Positions 42,767 to 51,310 of a stretch of DNA of 64,000 nucleotides are shown here, piece by piece (position 1 is the first letter of the stretch; every line of letters begins with the position of its first letter). The notes under the pieces were generated by a model. The model made no database searches. It had not been told where the DNA came from and was given only the letters and a program-made list of their open reading frames with translations. The DNA comes from Amycolatopsis nalaikhensis (GTDB taxonomy: Bacteria > Actinomycetota > Actinomycetes > Mycobacteriales > Pseudonocardiaceae): contig NZ_CP127173.1 in assembly GCF_030264295.1 (NCBI RefSeq), positions 8,997,501-9,061,500 on the forward strand, in the 5' to 3' direction. The position numbers were made by a program, and so were the translations under genes.

Positions 42767-44317
42767 GTGCACCTACGAAGCGACTCCCCCACCCGGAGCG
42801 GGCCGTTCGGCTCCGGGCTGCTCGGGCCACTCGACCAGGACCTCACCGTATTGCGGCGGCGCGTCCAGCGCCTGTTGACCGCCACCCTCATCGCCACGAA
42901 CGTCATCGGCGCGCTGGTCGTGGTCGGGCTCGCGGCCTTGCTCATGCCGTCGCCGGGGATGTCGGCCGAGCTCGTGCGCGTCACCGCGGTCGCCGTGCCC
43001 GTGTACGTCGTGTCGGCGGTCGTCGTCGGCACGCTCTGGGGTACCCGCGGCGCACTGCGGACCCTGCACTGGGCGGCCGAAGGACGTCGCCCGACCGATG
43101 CCGAGCGCGTCGCCAGCCTGCGCGTCCCGCTGCGGCTGACGCTGATGCAGGGCGTGCTGTGGGGTGTGGCGACCGTGGTGTTCGCCGCGCTCGCCGTGCT
43201 CCGGCAGCCCGCGGTCGCGCTGACGGTGTTCCTCGTCGTCGCGTTCGCGAGCGTCGTGGTGTGCGCGATCGCCTACCTGCTCGGCGAGTTCGCGCTGCGG
43301 CCGTACGCCGCCCGCGCGCTCGACGGCACCGCGCCGCCGCGCCCGCTCAGCGGCGGCGTCAACCTGCGGATGCTGCTCTTCTGGTGCCTCGGCACCGGCG
43401 TGCCGGTGGCCGGGCTCGTCGTCACGGCGGTGCTGGCGTGGGTGCGCGGCGACGTCTCCACGACGAAGCTCGCCGTGTCGGTCATCGCGCTCGGGCTGGT
43501 CGTGCTCTGCTTCGGGCTGCTGGTCACGGTGTTCACCGCCCGCGCGGTCGTCAACCCGATCGCCTCGGTCCGGCACGCGCTGGGCCGCGTCCGCGCGGGC
43601 GACTTCGGCGTGGAAATCCCGGTGTACGACGGGACCGAGCTCGGGCTGCTGCAGGCCGGGTTCAACGACATGGTGGCCGGGCTGGCCGAGCGCGAGCGGA
43701 TGCGCGACCTGTTCGGCAGGCACGTCGGCCACGAGGTCGCGGTCGAGGCGATGCGGTCGTCGGCGGAGCTCGGTGGCAGCGTGCGCACGGTTTCGGTGCT
43801 GTTCGTCGACCTGGTCGGGTCGACGGCGCTGGCCGCGAGCCGCCCGCCCGAGGAGGTCGTCGGCCTGCTCAACCGGTTCTTCGCGGTGGTGGTCGACGAG
43901 GTCGACCGGCACGACGGGCTGATCAACAAGTTCGTCGGCGACGCCGCGCTGGCGGTGTTCGGCGCCCCGGCGCCGCTGCCCGACCACGCGACCCGAGCAC
44001 TGGCCGCCGGGCGCGCGATCGCCCGTCGCCTGGCCACCGAGGTCCCGGACGGCCCGGCCGGGATCGGCGTCGCGACCGGCGACGCGGTCGCGGGGAACGT
44101 CGGCGACCCGCGCCGCTTCGAGTACACGGTGATCGGCGACCCGGTCAACGAAGCCGCGCGGCTGACGGAGCTGGCGAAGAACGCGCCCGGCCGCCTCCTC
44201 GCCTCGTGGACGGCGGTCGAGGCCGCGACGGAAGCGGAAGCCGCGCACTGGACGGCGACCGAGGACGTCACCCTCCGCGGACGCAGCCGCCCGACGACGC
44301 TGGCATCACCCCGCTAG
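42767..44317 (+). CDS. membrane-bound HAMP-containing class III adenylate cyclase
   Basis: About 516 residues from GTG 42767. Six hydrophobic helices (about residues 35-280) are followed by a HAMP linker (ARAVVNPIASVRHALGRVRAGDFGVEIPV) and a class III cyclase domain. The cyclase shows SVLFVDLVGSTALAA (metal Asp), NKFVGDAALAVFGAP (Lys and second metal Asp) and YTVIGDPVNEAARL (Asp, Asn, Arg), so all catalytic and purine-selecting residues are present. This is the arrangement of mycobacterial membrane cyclases of the Rv1318c-Rv1320c group. It should make cAMP in response to a membrane or stress signal. Its 3' end overlaps the convergent alcohol dehydrogenase by four bases. Confidence 0.9.
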   Translation: MHLRSDSPTRSGPFGSGLLGPLDQDLTVLRRRVQRLLTATLIATNVIGALVVVGLAALLMPSPGMSAELVRVTAVAVPVYVVSAVVVGTLWGTRGALRTLHWAAEGRRPTDAERVASLRVPLRLTLMQGVLWGVATVVFAALAVLRQPAVALTVFLVVAFASVVVCAIAYLLGEFALRPYAARALDGTAPPRPLSGGVNLRMLLFWCLGTGVPVAGLVVTAVLAWVRGDVSTTKLAVSVIALGLVVLCFGLLVTVFTARAVVNPIASVRHALGRVRAGDFGVEIPVYDGTELGLLQAGFNDMVAGLAERERMRDLFGRHVGHEVAVEAMRSSAELGGSVRTVSVLFVDLVGSTALAASRPPEEVVGLLNRFFAVVVDEVDRHDGLINKFVGDAALAVFGAPAPLPDHATRALAAGRAIARRLATEVPDGPAGIGVATGDAVAGNVGDPRRFEYTVIGDPVNEAARLTELAKNAPGRLLASWTAVEAATEAEAAHWTATEDVTLRGRSRPTTLASPR

Positions 44318-45321
44318 CGCCGCGGGTCGACGTGGATCTTCGGTCCCGCGCCGAACTCCCCGGCCAGCACCGCCCCCACCTCATCAAGCCCCACTGTCGC
44401 CGCGACGAGCGGCCTCGGATCCACCGCCCCGCTGCCGTACGCGGCGATCGTCTCCGCCAACCCCGGTGACGCCGACAGCACCCCGACCGCCGTCACGTCC
44501 TTCAGCACCAGCGCGCGCGTGTCGAGCGGGCTCGGCGCGCCCGACAGTCCGATGTAGACGACCCGGCCGGCGGGTTCCACGTGGTCCACGGCGAACGCCG
44601 GTGCGCTCGCCGCGCCGGTGGCGTCGACGACCGCGTCGAACGGCACGTCCGGCAGGGTTTCGCGGGTCCACACGTGCGCGAACCCCAGGCTGCGGGCGAA
44701 CTCGTCACCGTCGAGGCCCATCAGGTGCGCCTCGGCGCCCGCCGCGCGCAGGAACATCGCCGTCAGCAGGCCGATCGTGCCCGGCCCGAGCACCAGGGCC
44801 CGGTCGCCGGGGCCCGCTCCGGTCGCCCGCGCCGCGCGCAACGCGTTGCCGCCCGGCTCGACCAGCGCCCCCAACACCGCGTCGACCGTGTCGGGCAATT
44901 CGTGCAGGGACCACGCCGGGACGGCGAGCCGCTCGGCCAGCGCGCCGGGCCGTCCGCCGCGGATGCCGACCTCCTGCCGGTTCTCGCAGGCGTGCTGGTG
45001 GCCCTTGCGGCAGCGGCGGCACGTCCGGTCGCCGAGCATGGTGTCGCCCATGACCCGGCGCCCGAGCCAGGCCGGGTCCACGCCGTCGCCGATCGCGGTG
45101 ACCGTGCCCGCCCACTCGTGCCCCAGCCGCATCGGGTACGCCGAATGCCCTTGGTGCAGGTAGGTCATCTCGCCGGTGTAGAACTCGACGTCGGTGCCGC
45201 AGACCCCGGCGCGCTCGACGTCGACGACCACCTCACCCGGCACGGCCTCGGGCGACGGCACCTCCTGGACCGAGCCCCGCCGCGGCCCGGTGAGCACGAA
45301 CGCCCGCATGGTCGAAGACAT
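44314..45321 (-). CDS. zinc-dependent alcohol/sugar dehydrogenase (MDR family)
   Basis: A 335-residue medium-chain dehydrogenase resembling glucose or threonine dehydrogenases. Catalytic zinc ligands are in GVCGTDVEFY and LGHEWAGT. The NAD(P) fold is ALVLGPGTIGLLTAMFL. The structural-zinc lobe is altered: CRRCRKGHQHAC keeps three cysteines, with Gly where the third of four is expected. The substrate is unknown, perhaps a sugar or polyol. Start ATG 45321; a second ATG at 45309 is possible. Confidence 0.87.
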   Translation of the reverse strand: MSSTMRAFVLTGPRRGSVQEVPSPEAVPGEVVVDVERAGVCGTDVEFYTGEMTYLHQGHSAYPMRLGHEWAGTVTAIGDGVDPAWLGRRVMGDTMLGDRTCRRCRKGHQHACENRQEVGIRGGRPGALAERLAVPAWSLHELPDTVDAVLGALVEPGGNALRAARATGAGPGDRALVLGPGTIGLLTAMFLRAAGAEAHLMGLDGDEFARSLGFAHVWTRETLPDVPFDAVVDATGAASAPAFAVDHVEPAGRVVYIGLSGAPSPLDTRALVLKDVTAVGVLSASPGLAETIAAYGSGAVDPRPLVAATVGLDEVGAVLAGEFGAGPKIHVDPRR

Positions 45322-45534
45322 GGCTGCATGCTCGCACGACCTGATCGCGCGCCGGGATCGTCCTCCCGTGCGTGTCGCCGGTTAATTTCCCTTTTCCTTG
45401 CCACGTCGGGAAAACCGACCATCACAGCCTGACCCGCATTCCCGCCGACACGCCGTCGGCCGTGTAACGCGCTCCGGACGAACCCGACTAACGCGGTGTT
45501 TCGCACTGCCGGAAGCCGCCGTCGGGGAGGCATC

Positions 45535-47481
45535 GTGGACATCAGGACCGACCACCGGGAAGCCGTGGCCATCCGGGCCGAGAGGCGCACTGCCGAACGG
45601 CGGGCGAAGATCGCGCTGCTGCGCGAACCCGGCGGGATCGCCCAGGCCGACGAGCCCAGCCGGGTGGCCACCCGGATCGACCGGCTCGGCCGCTACTACC
45701 CCGACGTGCGGCCGGTCAGCCCGGCCGCGATCGCCGCGGGCGACCCGGCGGCGATGACCGCCGCGGGCGCGATCCTCGAACGGATCATCCTCACCAATGA
45801 CCTGCTCGGCGTCGGCTATCTCGAAGGCGGGGTCACGGCCGCGGCCGCCGTCGGCCGGGTGAACATCCGGGACGCCCGCGGCAGGCTCACCGGCTACGGC
45901 ACGGGATCCCTGGTGTCGCCGGAACTCCTGCTCACCAACCACCACGTGCTGCCCGACGCCGCCACGGCCGGGTTCAGCGTGATCGAGTTCGACTACCAGG
46001 ACGGCGTCGACGGCCTGCCCCTGCCGGTGCGCGCGTTCGGGCTCGACCCGGACCGCTTCTTCGCCGCCGACGAAGACCTCGATTTCGCGCTGGTGGCGGT
46101 GAAAGCGACCGCCGACGACCTGGCGCCCTTCGGGTTCAACCGGCTGATCGGCAGCGAGGGCAAGGCGATCGTCGGGGACTTCGTCACCATCGTCCAGCAC
46201 CCGCAGGGCGGCAAGAAGCAGGTCGCGCTGCGGGAAAACCGGATCGTGGACGTGCTCGAGCAGTTCCTGCACTACGAGACCGACACCGAGCCCGGGTCGT
46301 CGGGCTCCCCCGTCTTCAACGACCAGTGGGAGATCGTGGCGCTGCACCACGCCAGCGTCCACGCCGACGGGCACGCCGAGTTCGGGAACTTCCTCAACGA
46401 GGGGATCCGGGTCAGCAGGCTGCTGGAGTTCCTGCGCGGCCAGCAGTTCCCGCCCGCGCAGCAAGCCCTCCTCGACCGCCTTTCCACCAAGCCCGAGCGC
46501 ACCAGGCCGACGTCGCGGCCGCCGGTTTCGGATAGCTCGCCGCAGGTCCTGACCCTCACGATGCCGGTCGACATCCGGCTGCGCGCCGAACCGGCGGCCG
46601 CTCCGGCGGAAGCGGAGACCGTCCGCATCGACCCGGACTACTCGAACCGCGAAGGCTACGACCCGGACTTCCTGCCGGGCCACACCGTGCCGCTGCCCGA
46701 GCTGCCCGAGGCCCTCCTGCCGCTGGCCGCGACCAACCGGCAGGCGACGCGCGAACCGCGGTACGTCCTGCCCTACCACCACTTCAGCGTCGTGCTGCAC
46801 AAGCAGCGCCGGCTGGCCCTGTTCACCGCGGTCAACATCGACGGGCGCACCAGCCAGGCGCTGAAGCGCGAGGCGGACAAGTGGTCGCTCGACCCGCGCG
46901 TGGACGTCGCCGAGCAGGTCGGCGAGGAGATCTACCGCGACAACCCGCTCGACCGCGGGCACCTGGTCCGCCGCCTCGACCCGGCGTGGGGCGCGACGCC
47001 CGCGATCGCCCAGCGGGCCAACGACGACACGTTCCACTTCACCAACTGTTCGCCGCAGCACAAAGACTTCAACCAGAACAAGACGACGTGGGCCGGACTC
47101 GAGGACTACGTGCTGAACAACGCCGACAACGCGGACCTGAAGGTCAGCGTCGTGACCGGGCCGGTGCTCGCCGAGGACGACGACCGGTACCGCGGGGTCC
47201 AGCTGCCGCGCCAGTTCTGGAAGGTCGTCGCGATGGTCAAGGCCGACGGCACGCTGTCGGCGACGGCGTACCTGCTGAGCCAGGAGGAGCTGATCAAGGG
47301 CCTGGAGGTGGCGGGCGAGTTCAGCTACGGCGCGTACCGCACGTACCAGGTGCCGGTGCGCCGGATCGCCGAGCTGACCGGGCTCTCGTTCGGCGAGCTG
47401 CCGGACGCGGACCCGTTGGAGCGCCTGGAATCGACGGGCGTGGTGCGGGAGGTCGCCGGTCCGGCCGACCTGGTGCTATGA
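45535..47481 (+). CDS. trypsin-like serine protease fused to DNA/RNA non-specific endonuclease
   Basis: A 648-residue two-enzyme protein without a signal peptide. Residues about 110-310 are a trypsin/V8-like protease with its triad visible: H137 in LLTNHHVL, D183 in DLDFALVAV, S256 in EPGSSGSPVF. Residues about 410-640 are a DNA/RNA non-specific (NucA/EndoG-type) nuclease: DRGH at 473-476 (LDRGHLVRRLDP) and the Mg-binding Asn in FHFTNCSPQHKDFNQN. The linker (about 320-400) is Pro/Ala rich. GTG 45535 follows GGGGAGG. No immunity or inhibitor gene is adjacent; DUF427 is convergent. A cytosolic protease that controls an attached nuclease suggests a cell-death or defence effector (inference). Confidence 0.88.
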   Translation: MDIRTDHREAVAIRAERRTAERRAKIALLREPGGIAQADEPSRVATRIDRLGRYYPDVRPVSPAAIAAGDPAAMTAAGAILERIILTNDLLGVGYLEGGVTAAAAVGRVNIRDARGRLTGYGTGSLVSPELLLTNHHVLPDAATAGFSVIEFDYQDGVDGLPLPVRAFGLDPDRFFAADEDLDFALVAVKATADDLAPFGFNRLIGSEGKAIVGDFVTIVQHPQGGKKQVALRENRIVDVLEQFLHYETDTEPGSSGSPVFNDQWEIVALHHASVHADGHAEFGNFLNEGIRVSRLLEFLRGQQFPPAQQALLDRLSTKPERTRPTSRPPVSDSSPQVLTLTMPVDIRLRAEPAAAPAEAETVRIDPDYSNREGYDPDFLPGHTVPLPELPEALLPLAATNRQATREPRYVLPYHHFSVVLHKQRRLALFTAVNIDGRTSQALKREADKWSLDPRVDVAEQVGEEIYRDNPLDRGHLVRRLDPAWGATPAIAQRANDDTFHFTNCSPQHKDFNQNKTTWAGLEDYVLNNADNADLKVSVVTGPVLAEDDDRYRGVQLPRQFWKVVAMVKADGTLSATAYLLSQEELIKGLEVAGEFSYGAYRTYQVPVRRIAELTGLSFGELPDADPLERLESTGVVREVAGPADLVL

Positions 47482-48294
47482 CCAGGGCGTGACCGGCCGC
47501 GGCTGCCGCTCCCCGTCGAGGAAGACGTCGACGCGTTCGGTGAGGAAGGCGATGTAGCCGGCGACGTCCCGCGCGTCGGACAGCGGTTCCTCGTAGGTCC
47601 AGGCGAGATCGGCGTGCGCGCCCACCGACCAGTAGCTCGCGTGTCCTTTGTAGGCGCACGTGGTGCGGGTGGCCGACGGCGTGAGCAGCTCCATCCGGAC
47701 GTCTTCGCGCGGCAGGTAGAAACGGGTGGTGATGCCGGTCTCGAACAGCAGCCGGGGCGCGGCCGAGTCGGCCACGACGACGCCGTCGACCTCGATCCGG
47801 ACCCGGCTGTCGCTGCGCCGGACGTCGATGCGCGAGAACGGGTCCCGCGGGTGGCCGACGATCGGTTCGGCTTCCTCGAGCCACTCGTCGAAGGCGGCGA
47901 AGTCGAGGACGACGTGCTCGGCGAGGTCGGGGTCGGCGGGCCGGAACCCCGCACCCGGCAGCGTCACGCCGTCCACGGCCAGGGTCAGCGGTTCGCCGGC
48001 GCAGGTGTGCACGGCGAACGCGGTCCGCGGGTCGAGAACAGGCGGGCCGCCTTCGGCCAGCCGGACCGGGTGCTCCGGCGCCTCTTCACCGCTCGCCGGG
48101 GTCGGCGTCGCCCGCAGATCCGCCAGCGGGACCGCGTACGACGGCACCACCCGCTTCGGTTCCCACACCAGCACGGCCCGGCGCGAGTCGGTGAATGTCC
48201 GTCCACTCGCGACCGCCCGCACCCGCTTCGCCACCGGTTCGTAGCGCAGTGCGGCCAGGTCGCCGGTGAACCGCGCACCCATGCGTGTCGCCAT
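47476..48294 (-). CDS. DUF427-family protein
   Basis: A 272-residue protein with two DUF427-like units. The first (about 15-60) has AVASGRTFTDSRRAVLVWEPKRVVPSY. The second (about 170-250) has VRIEVDGVVVADSAAPRLLFETGITTRFYLP, then AYKGHASYWSV. DUF427 is a small beta fold of unknown function, often near redox enzymes. ATG 48294 is the likely start. Its end overlaps the protease-nuclease gene by six bases (convergent), and it lies 32 bases downstream of the GntR gene on the same strand. Confidence 0.82.
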   Translation of the reverse strand: MATRMGARFTGDLAALRYEPVAKRVRAVASGRTFTDSRRAVLVWEPKRVVPSYAVPLADLRATPTPASGEEAPEHPVRLAEGGPPVLDPRTAFAVHTCAGEPLTLAVDGVTLPGAGFRPADPDLAEHVVLDFAAFDEWLEEAEPIVGHPRDPFSRIDVRRSDSRVRIEVDGVVVADSAAPRLLFETGITTRFYLPREDVRMELLTPSATRTTCAYKGHASYWSVGAHADLAWTYEEPLSDARDVAGYIAFLTERVDVFLDGERQPRPVTPWS

Positions 48295-48326
48295 CGCTCC
48301 ACGATCCGCGCCGGAGGACGCCGCCG

Positions 48327-48971
48327 TCAACTCCCGCGCAGGATCTCGAACGCGTGGCGGCGATGGACGGCGAAGAGCTCGAGGGCGGCCTCCCGGTCGC
48401 GGGCCCGCAGGGCGTCGGCGAGCTGCCGGTGCTCGGCGGGGATGCCCGCGAGGTAGCCCTCGGACTCCACGCCGATCCGCGTCAGCAGGAACAAGTGCAC
48501 TTGGGAGCGGATCGCCGCCCAGGCCTCGCGCAGGCGACGGTGCCCGGCCGCCGCGTAGACCGCGTCGTGGAAGTCCAGGTCGCAGCGGACCATCTCGTGC
48601 TCGTCGGCCGCCCGTTCCATGCGGGCGACGACGGCGTCGATCTCCGCCAGGTCGGATGCGCGCTCGACGACCAGGGCGACGGCGAGCTGTTCCAGCGCCG
48701 CCCGCAGGCTGTCGAGCTCGGCGACGTCCACATCGGACAGTTCGGTCACCGTGGTGCCGCGGTGCCACTCGCCGCGCACGAGGCCCTCGCGCTCGAGCTT
48801 GAGCAGCGCCTCCCGCACCGGGCCGCGGCTGACGCCGAGCGCCGAGGCCAGCTCCACCTCGCGCAGTGCGCTGCCCGGCGGGTACGCGCCGTCGAAGATC
48901 GCGTCGCGGATGCGGTCGGCGACCTCGTCGGCCAGCCCCCGGCGGCGCGCGGGAGCCACTCGAGCACTCAT
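48327..48971 (-). CDS. GntR-family regulator, FadR/FCD type
   Basis: A 214-residue regulator. The winged HTH (about residues 10-75) reads LADEVADRIRDAIFDGAYPPGSALREVELASALGVSRGPVREALLKLEREGLV. The all-helical FCD domain carries a metal/ligand set, DLDFHDAVYAAAGHRRL and AEHRQLADAL. Its ATG (48971) lies at one end of a 28-base palindrome whose other end contains the ATG of the divergent VOC gene; GntR binding there would control both. No leader is available for a ribosome site, so the transcript is probably leaderless. Confidence 0.9.
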   Translation of the reverse strand: MSARVAPARRRGLADEVADRIRDAIFDGAYPPGSALREVELASALGVSRGPVREALLKLEREGLVRGEWHRGTTVTELSDVDVAELDSLRAALEQLAVALVVERASDLAEIDAVVARMERAADEHEMVRCDLDFHDAVYAAAGHRRLREAWAAIRSQVHLFLLTRIGVESEGYLAGIPAEHRQLADALRARDREAALELFAVHRRHAFEILRGS

Positions 48972-48996
48972 GTCGTAATGTTAACATTCAGACATG
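48969..48996. promoter_or_regulatory. start-codon-spanning GntR operator
   Basis: A 28-base palindrome: core AATGTTAACATT (48977-48988, perfect), two unpaired bases on each side, and outer arms CATGTC / GACATG. The outer arms contain the start codons of both divergent genes (GntR at 48971, VOC at 48994). Only 22 bases separate the two start codons. Confidence 0.75.
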
Positions 48997-49410
48997 ACTC
49001 TCCCCCGCTTCCACCTCGCCATGCCGGTCGACGACCTGGCCGCCGCCCGCCGGTTCTACGGCGAAGTCCTCGGGCTCGCGCAGGGCCGCAGCGCCGAAAC
49101 CTGGGTCGACTGGAACCTGCACGGCCACCAGTTCGTGACGCACCTGGCGCCGTCCGGGCCGAAGCGGGTCCACAACCCCGTCGACGGCCACGACGTGCCG
49201 GTGCCGCACTTCGGGCTCATCCTCCCGGTCCCGGAGTTCCACGCGCTCGCCGAGCGGCTGCGCGCCGCGGCGGTGGAGTTCGTGATCGAGCCCTACGTCC
49301 GCTTCGAGGGCCAGCCCGGCGAGCAGTGGACCATGTTCCTGCTCGATCCCGCCGGGAACGCGTTGGAGTTCAAGGCGTTCGCCGACGACTCACAGGTCTT
49401 CGCGGTCTGA
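48994..49410 (+). CDS. VOC-superfamily protein (glyoxalase/dioxygenase fold)
   Basis: A 138-residue protein of two VOC modules: RFHLAMPVDDLAAARRFYGEVLGL, WVDWNLHGHQFVTHLAP, PHFGLILPVPEFHALAERL, and the closing QWTMFLLDPAGNALEFKAF. Metal ligands His6, His near residue 71 and Glu near 128 are in place, so it may be an active metalloenzyme. The start codon is part of the GntR operator; no ribosome site can fit, which suggests a leaderless message induced when GntR leaves. The last 21 bases overlap the convergent TerC gene. Confidence 0.87.
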   Translation: MTLPRFHLAMPVDDLAAARRFYGEVLGLAQGRSAETWVDWNLHGHQFVTHLAPSGPKRVHNPVDGHDVPVPHFGLILPVPEFHALAERLRAAAVEFVIEPYVRFEGQPGEQWTMFLLDPAGNALEFKAFADDSQVFAV

Positions 49411-50391
49411 GTCCCCGGACGCGCGCAGCGAACCCGGGTGCGCCTTCGCCCCGGGGTCGCGCCGCGTCTTGACCAGGCTGGCGACCGTGACGACGGCGAG
49501 CACGCCGATGATCACCACGAGGCTGACCGGCGTGGCGATCTCCGGGACCCGCGCGTCGATGTCGACGTGCGCCCAGTGCAGGATCAGCTTCACCCCGATG
49601 AACGCGAGGATCACGGCCAGCCCGGCCGAGAGGTAGACGAGCCGGTCGAGCAGGCCCTTGACCAGGAAGTACAGCGCCCGCAGGCCCAGCAACGCGAACG
49701 CGTTGGCGGCGAAGACGATGTAGGGCTCTTCGGTCACGCCGAACACGGCCGGGATCGAGTCGAGCGCGAACAGCAGGTCGACGCCGCCGATCGCGACCAG
49801 GACCACGACCAGCGGGGTGACCGCGCGGCGGCCCGCCACCCTGGTGGTCAGCTTGCCGCCGTCGTAGGCGTCCGACACCGGCAGGACCCGCCGGGCCGTG
49901 CGGACCACCAGGTTGTGCTCGATGTCCGGGTCGGCGTCGCGGTGCCGGAACAGCTGCACGCCGGTGTAGATCAGCAGCAGGCCGAACAGCAGGAACATGA
50001 ACGAGAACAGGGAAAGCAGCGTCGCGCCGAGCGCGATGAAGATCCCGCGCATGACCAGCGCGAGCACGATCCCGAAGGTGAGCACCTTGTGCTGGTGCTC
50101 CTCGGGGACGGCGAACGTCGTCATGATGATCACGAAGACGAAGAGGTTGTCGACCGACAGGCTCTTTTCGACGATGTAGCCCGCGAAGTACTCGGCGCCG
50201 AACTCGCCGCCGTGGGCGAGCAGCAGCCAGACCCCGAACGCCACCGCGACCAGGATGTACCCGACCGACCAGGCGATGGCCTCGGCGAAGCCGACCCGGT
50301 GCGGCCGGAGCGCGGCCACCACGAGGTCGACCGCGAGCAGGGCCAGCACGAGCCCGACGGTGACCAGCCACGTGCCGACGCCGATGCCCAT
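49390..50391 (-). CDS. TerC/Alx-family integral membrane protein
   Basis: A 333-residue membrane protein with about nine helices. The two TerC hallmark segments are present: EKSLSVDNLFVFVIIM (Asp in helix) and DLLFALDSIPAVFGVTEEP. TerC/Alx proteins are linked to manganese export or metallation of secreted proteins and to tellurite resistance. The mid-loop RHRDADPDIEHNL is cytoplasmic. No ter cluster is nearby. A manganese (yybP-ykoY) riboswitch was not recognised in the 85-base leader. Confidence 0.9.
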   Translation of the reverse strand: MGIGVGTWLVTVGLVLALLAVDLVVAALRPHRVGFAEAIAWSVGYILVAVAFGVWLLLAHGGEFGAEYFAGYIVEKSLSVDNLFVFVIIMTTFAVPEEHQHKVLTFGIVLALVMRGIFIALGATLLSLFSFMFLLFGLLLIYTGVQLFRHRDADPDIEHNLVVRTARRVLPVSDAYDGGKLTTRVAGRRAVTPLVVVLVAIGGVDLLFALDSIPAVFGVTEEPYIVFAANAFALLGLRALYFLVKGLLDRLVYLSAGLAVILAFIGVKLILHWAHVDIDARVPEIATPVSLVVIIGVLAVVTVASLVKTRRDPGAKAHPGSLRASGDSDREDL

Positions 50392-50476
50392 CCAGTCCCC
50401 CGCCCTGTCCGTTTTGCCCCGATCGTAGGGGGTGCGGGGCGGCCGCGCACGCTGAGTCCACTGTGGACCGACCGGT

Positions 50477-50524
50477 GGTCGTGAGTGGCGATTCGGGTTC
50501 TAACCCGAATCGCCACTCACGACC
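50477..50524. terminator. long perfect hairpin at the TetR 3' end
   Basis: A 23-base perfect stem (50477-50499 with 50502-50524) around a two-base loop, with GTGAGTGGCGATTCGGG on one arm. It lies between TerC and the upstream TetR gene, both on the minus strand, and contains the TetR stop codon (50517-50519). Likely a terminator for TetR that isolates terC. A palindrome GTCCACTGTGGAC lies just beside it (50456-50468). Confidence 0.7.
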
Positions 50525-51227
50525 GGCCGGGCGAGTGCGGGGTGAGGTCGGCGGCCACGAGCGGGGCGTCCGGGTCGAGCTCGACGCCGCCGGCGCGCAG
50601 CGTGTCGTCGACGATCCCCCACACCCAACGGGCCAGCAGGGCGGCCAGCTCGGCGCGGCCGACGCCGCGGGGGTTCTCCAGCCAGCGAGAGGTACTCGAC
50701 TCGACCAGGCCGACCAGCCCGAACGCGACCGCCTCGCAGACGCGCGTGTCCATGCCGAACAGCCCGAGGTAGTGCTCGAACACCACGGTGAGCTGCCGCG
50801 CGATGGCGGTCTTGCCGTCGGCGAAGACGTCCGGGGAGCCGTCCGGGCCCGCCATCGCGTGCTTGGTCAGGTAGCGGTAGAGCGGTCCGTGCTCGGCCAG
50901 CCAGCGGGTGTGCGCGCCGATCGCCGTGCGGATGAGGTCCATCGGCGTGCCGCTGGGGTTCCACAGGGGCGTGAACTCGGTGGTGACCAGCTCGGCGATC
51001 CGGGCGGCGATGGCGTGCTGCAGGTCGGCGGCGCCGTCGAAGTGCCGGTAGAGCCGGGTGCGAGCCACGCCGGCTTCGTCGGCGATCTGTTCGGTGGACA
51101 CCTCGGGCCCGTGCCGGGCGATGGCGCGCAGGCCGGCTTCCACGAACTCGCGGCGGCGCCGGTCGCGCTGCCCGGCCCACCGCGCGGCCCGGCCGTCGGG
51201 CGGCCGCGGTGTGTCCGTCGAGGTCAT
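50517..51227 (-). CDS. TetR-family regulator
   Basis: A 236-residue TetR protein. HTH at about residues 25-75: FVEAGLRAIARHGPEVSTEQIADEAGVARTRLYRHFDGAADLQ. The large C-terminal domain belongs to the group seen next to stress and lipid genes. ATG 51227 lies six bases from an inverted repeat (51233-51267) shared with the divergent ECF sigma gene, implying autoregulation and control of the sigma factor. No good ribosome site; possibly leaderless. Confidence 0.88.
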   Translation of the reverse strand: MTSTDTPRPPDGRAARWAGQRDRRRREFVEAGLRAIARHGPEVSTEQIADEAGVARTRLYRHFDGAADLQHAIAARIAELVTTEFTPLWNPSGTPMDLIRTAIGAHTRWLAEHGPLYRYLTKHAMAGPDGSPDVFADGKTAIARQLTVVFEHYLGLFGMDTRVCEAVAFGLVGLVESSTSRWLENPRGVGRAELAALLARWVWGIVDDTLRAGGVELDPDAPLVAADLTPHSPGRS

Positions 51228-51232
51228 CGGCC

Positions 51233-51267
51233 GCAGTGTACCGCTGGGCGGCTATGGCGTACACTGC
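51233..51267. promoter_or_regulatory. inverted repeat between TetR and ECF sigma genes
   Basis: GCAGTGTAC (51233-51241) and GTACACTGC (51259-51267) form perfect 9-base arms with a 17-base spacer. A nearby GTAC ACTGCC GTAC block (51259-51272) may be a second half-site pair. It lies 6 bases from the TetR start and 43 from the sigma start, so one bound TetR could silence both promoters. Confidence 0.65.
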
Positions 51268-51310
51268 CGTACCTCTTACTTTGGGTGCAGTCCGATCGCG
51301 GAGAGTGCGG

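Noticed and set aside
48994..49410. A toxin-antitoxin role for the GntR/VOC pair
   Set aside because: VOC and GntR-FCD families match metabolite-responsive regulation; nothing toxin-like is visible.
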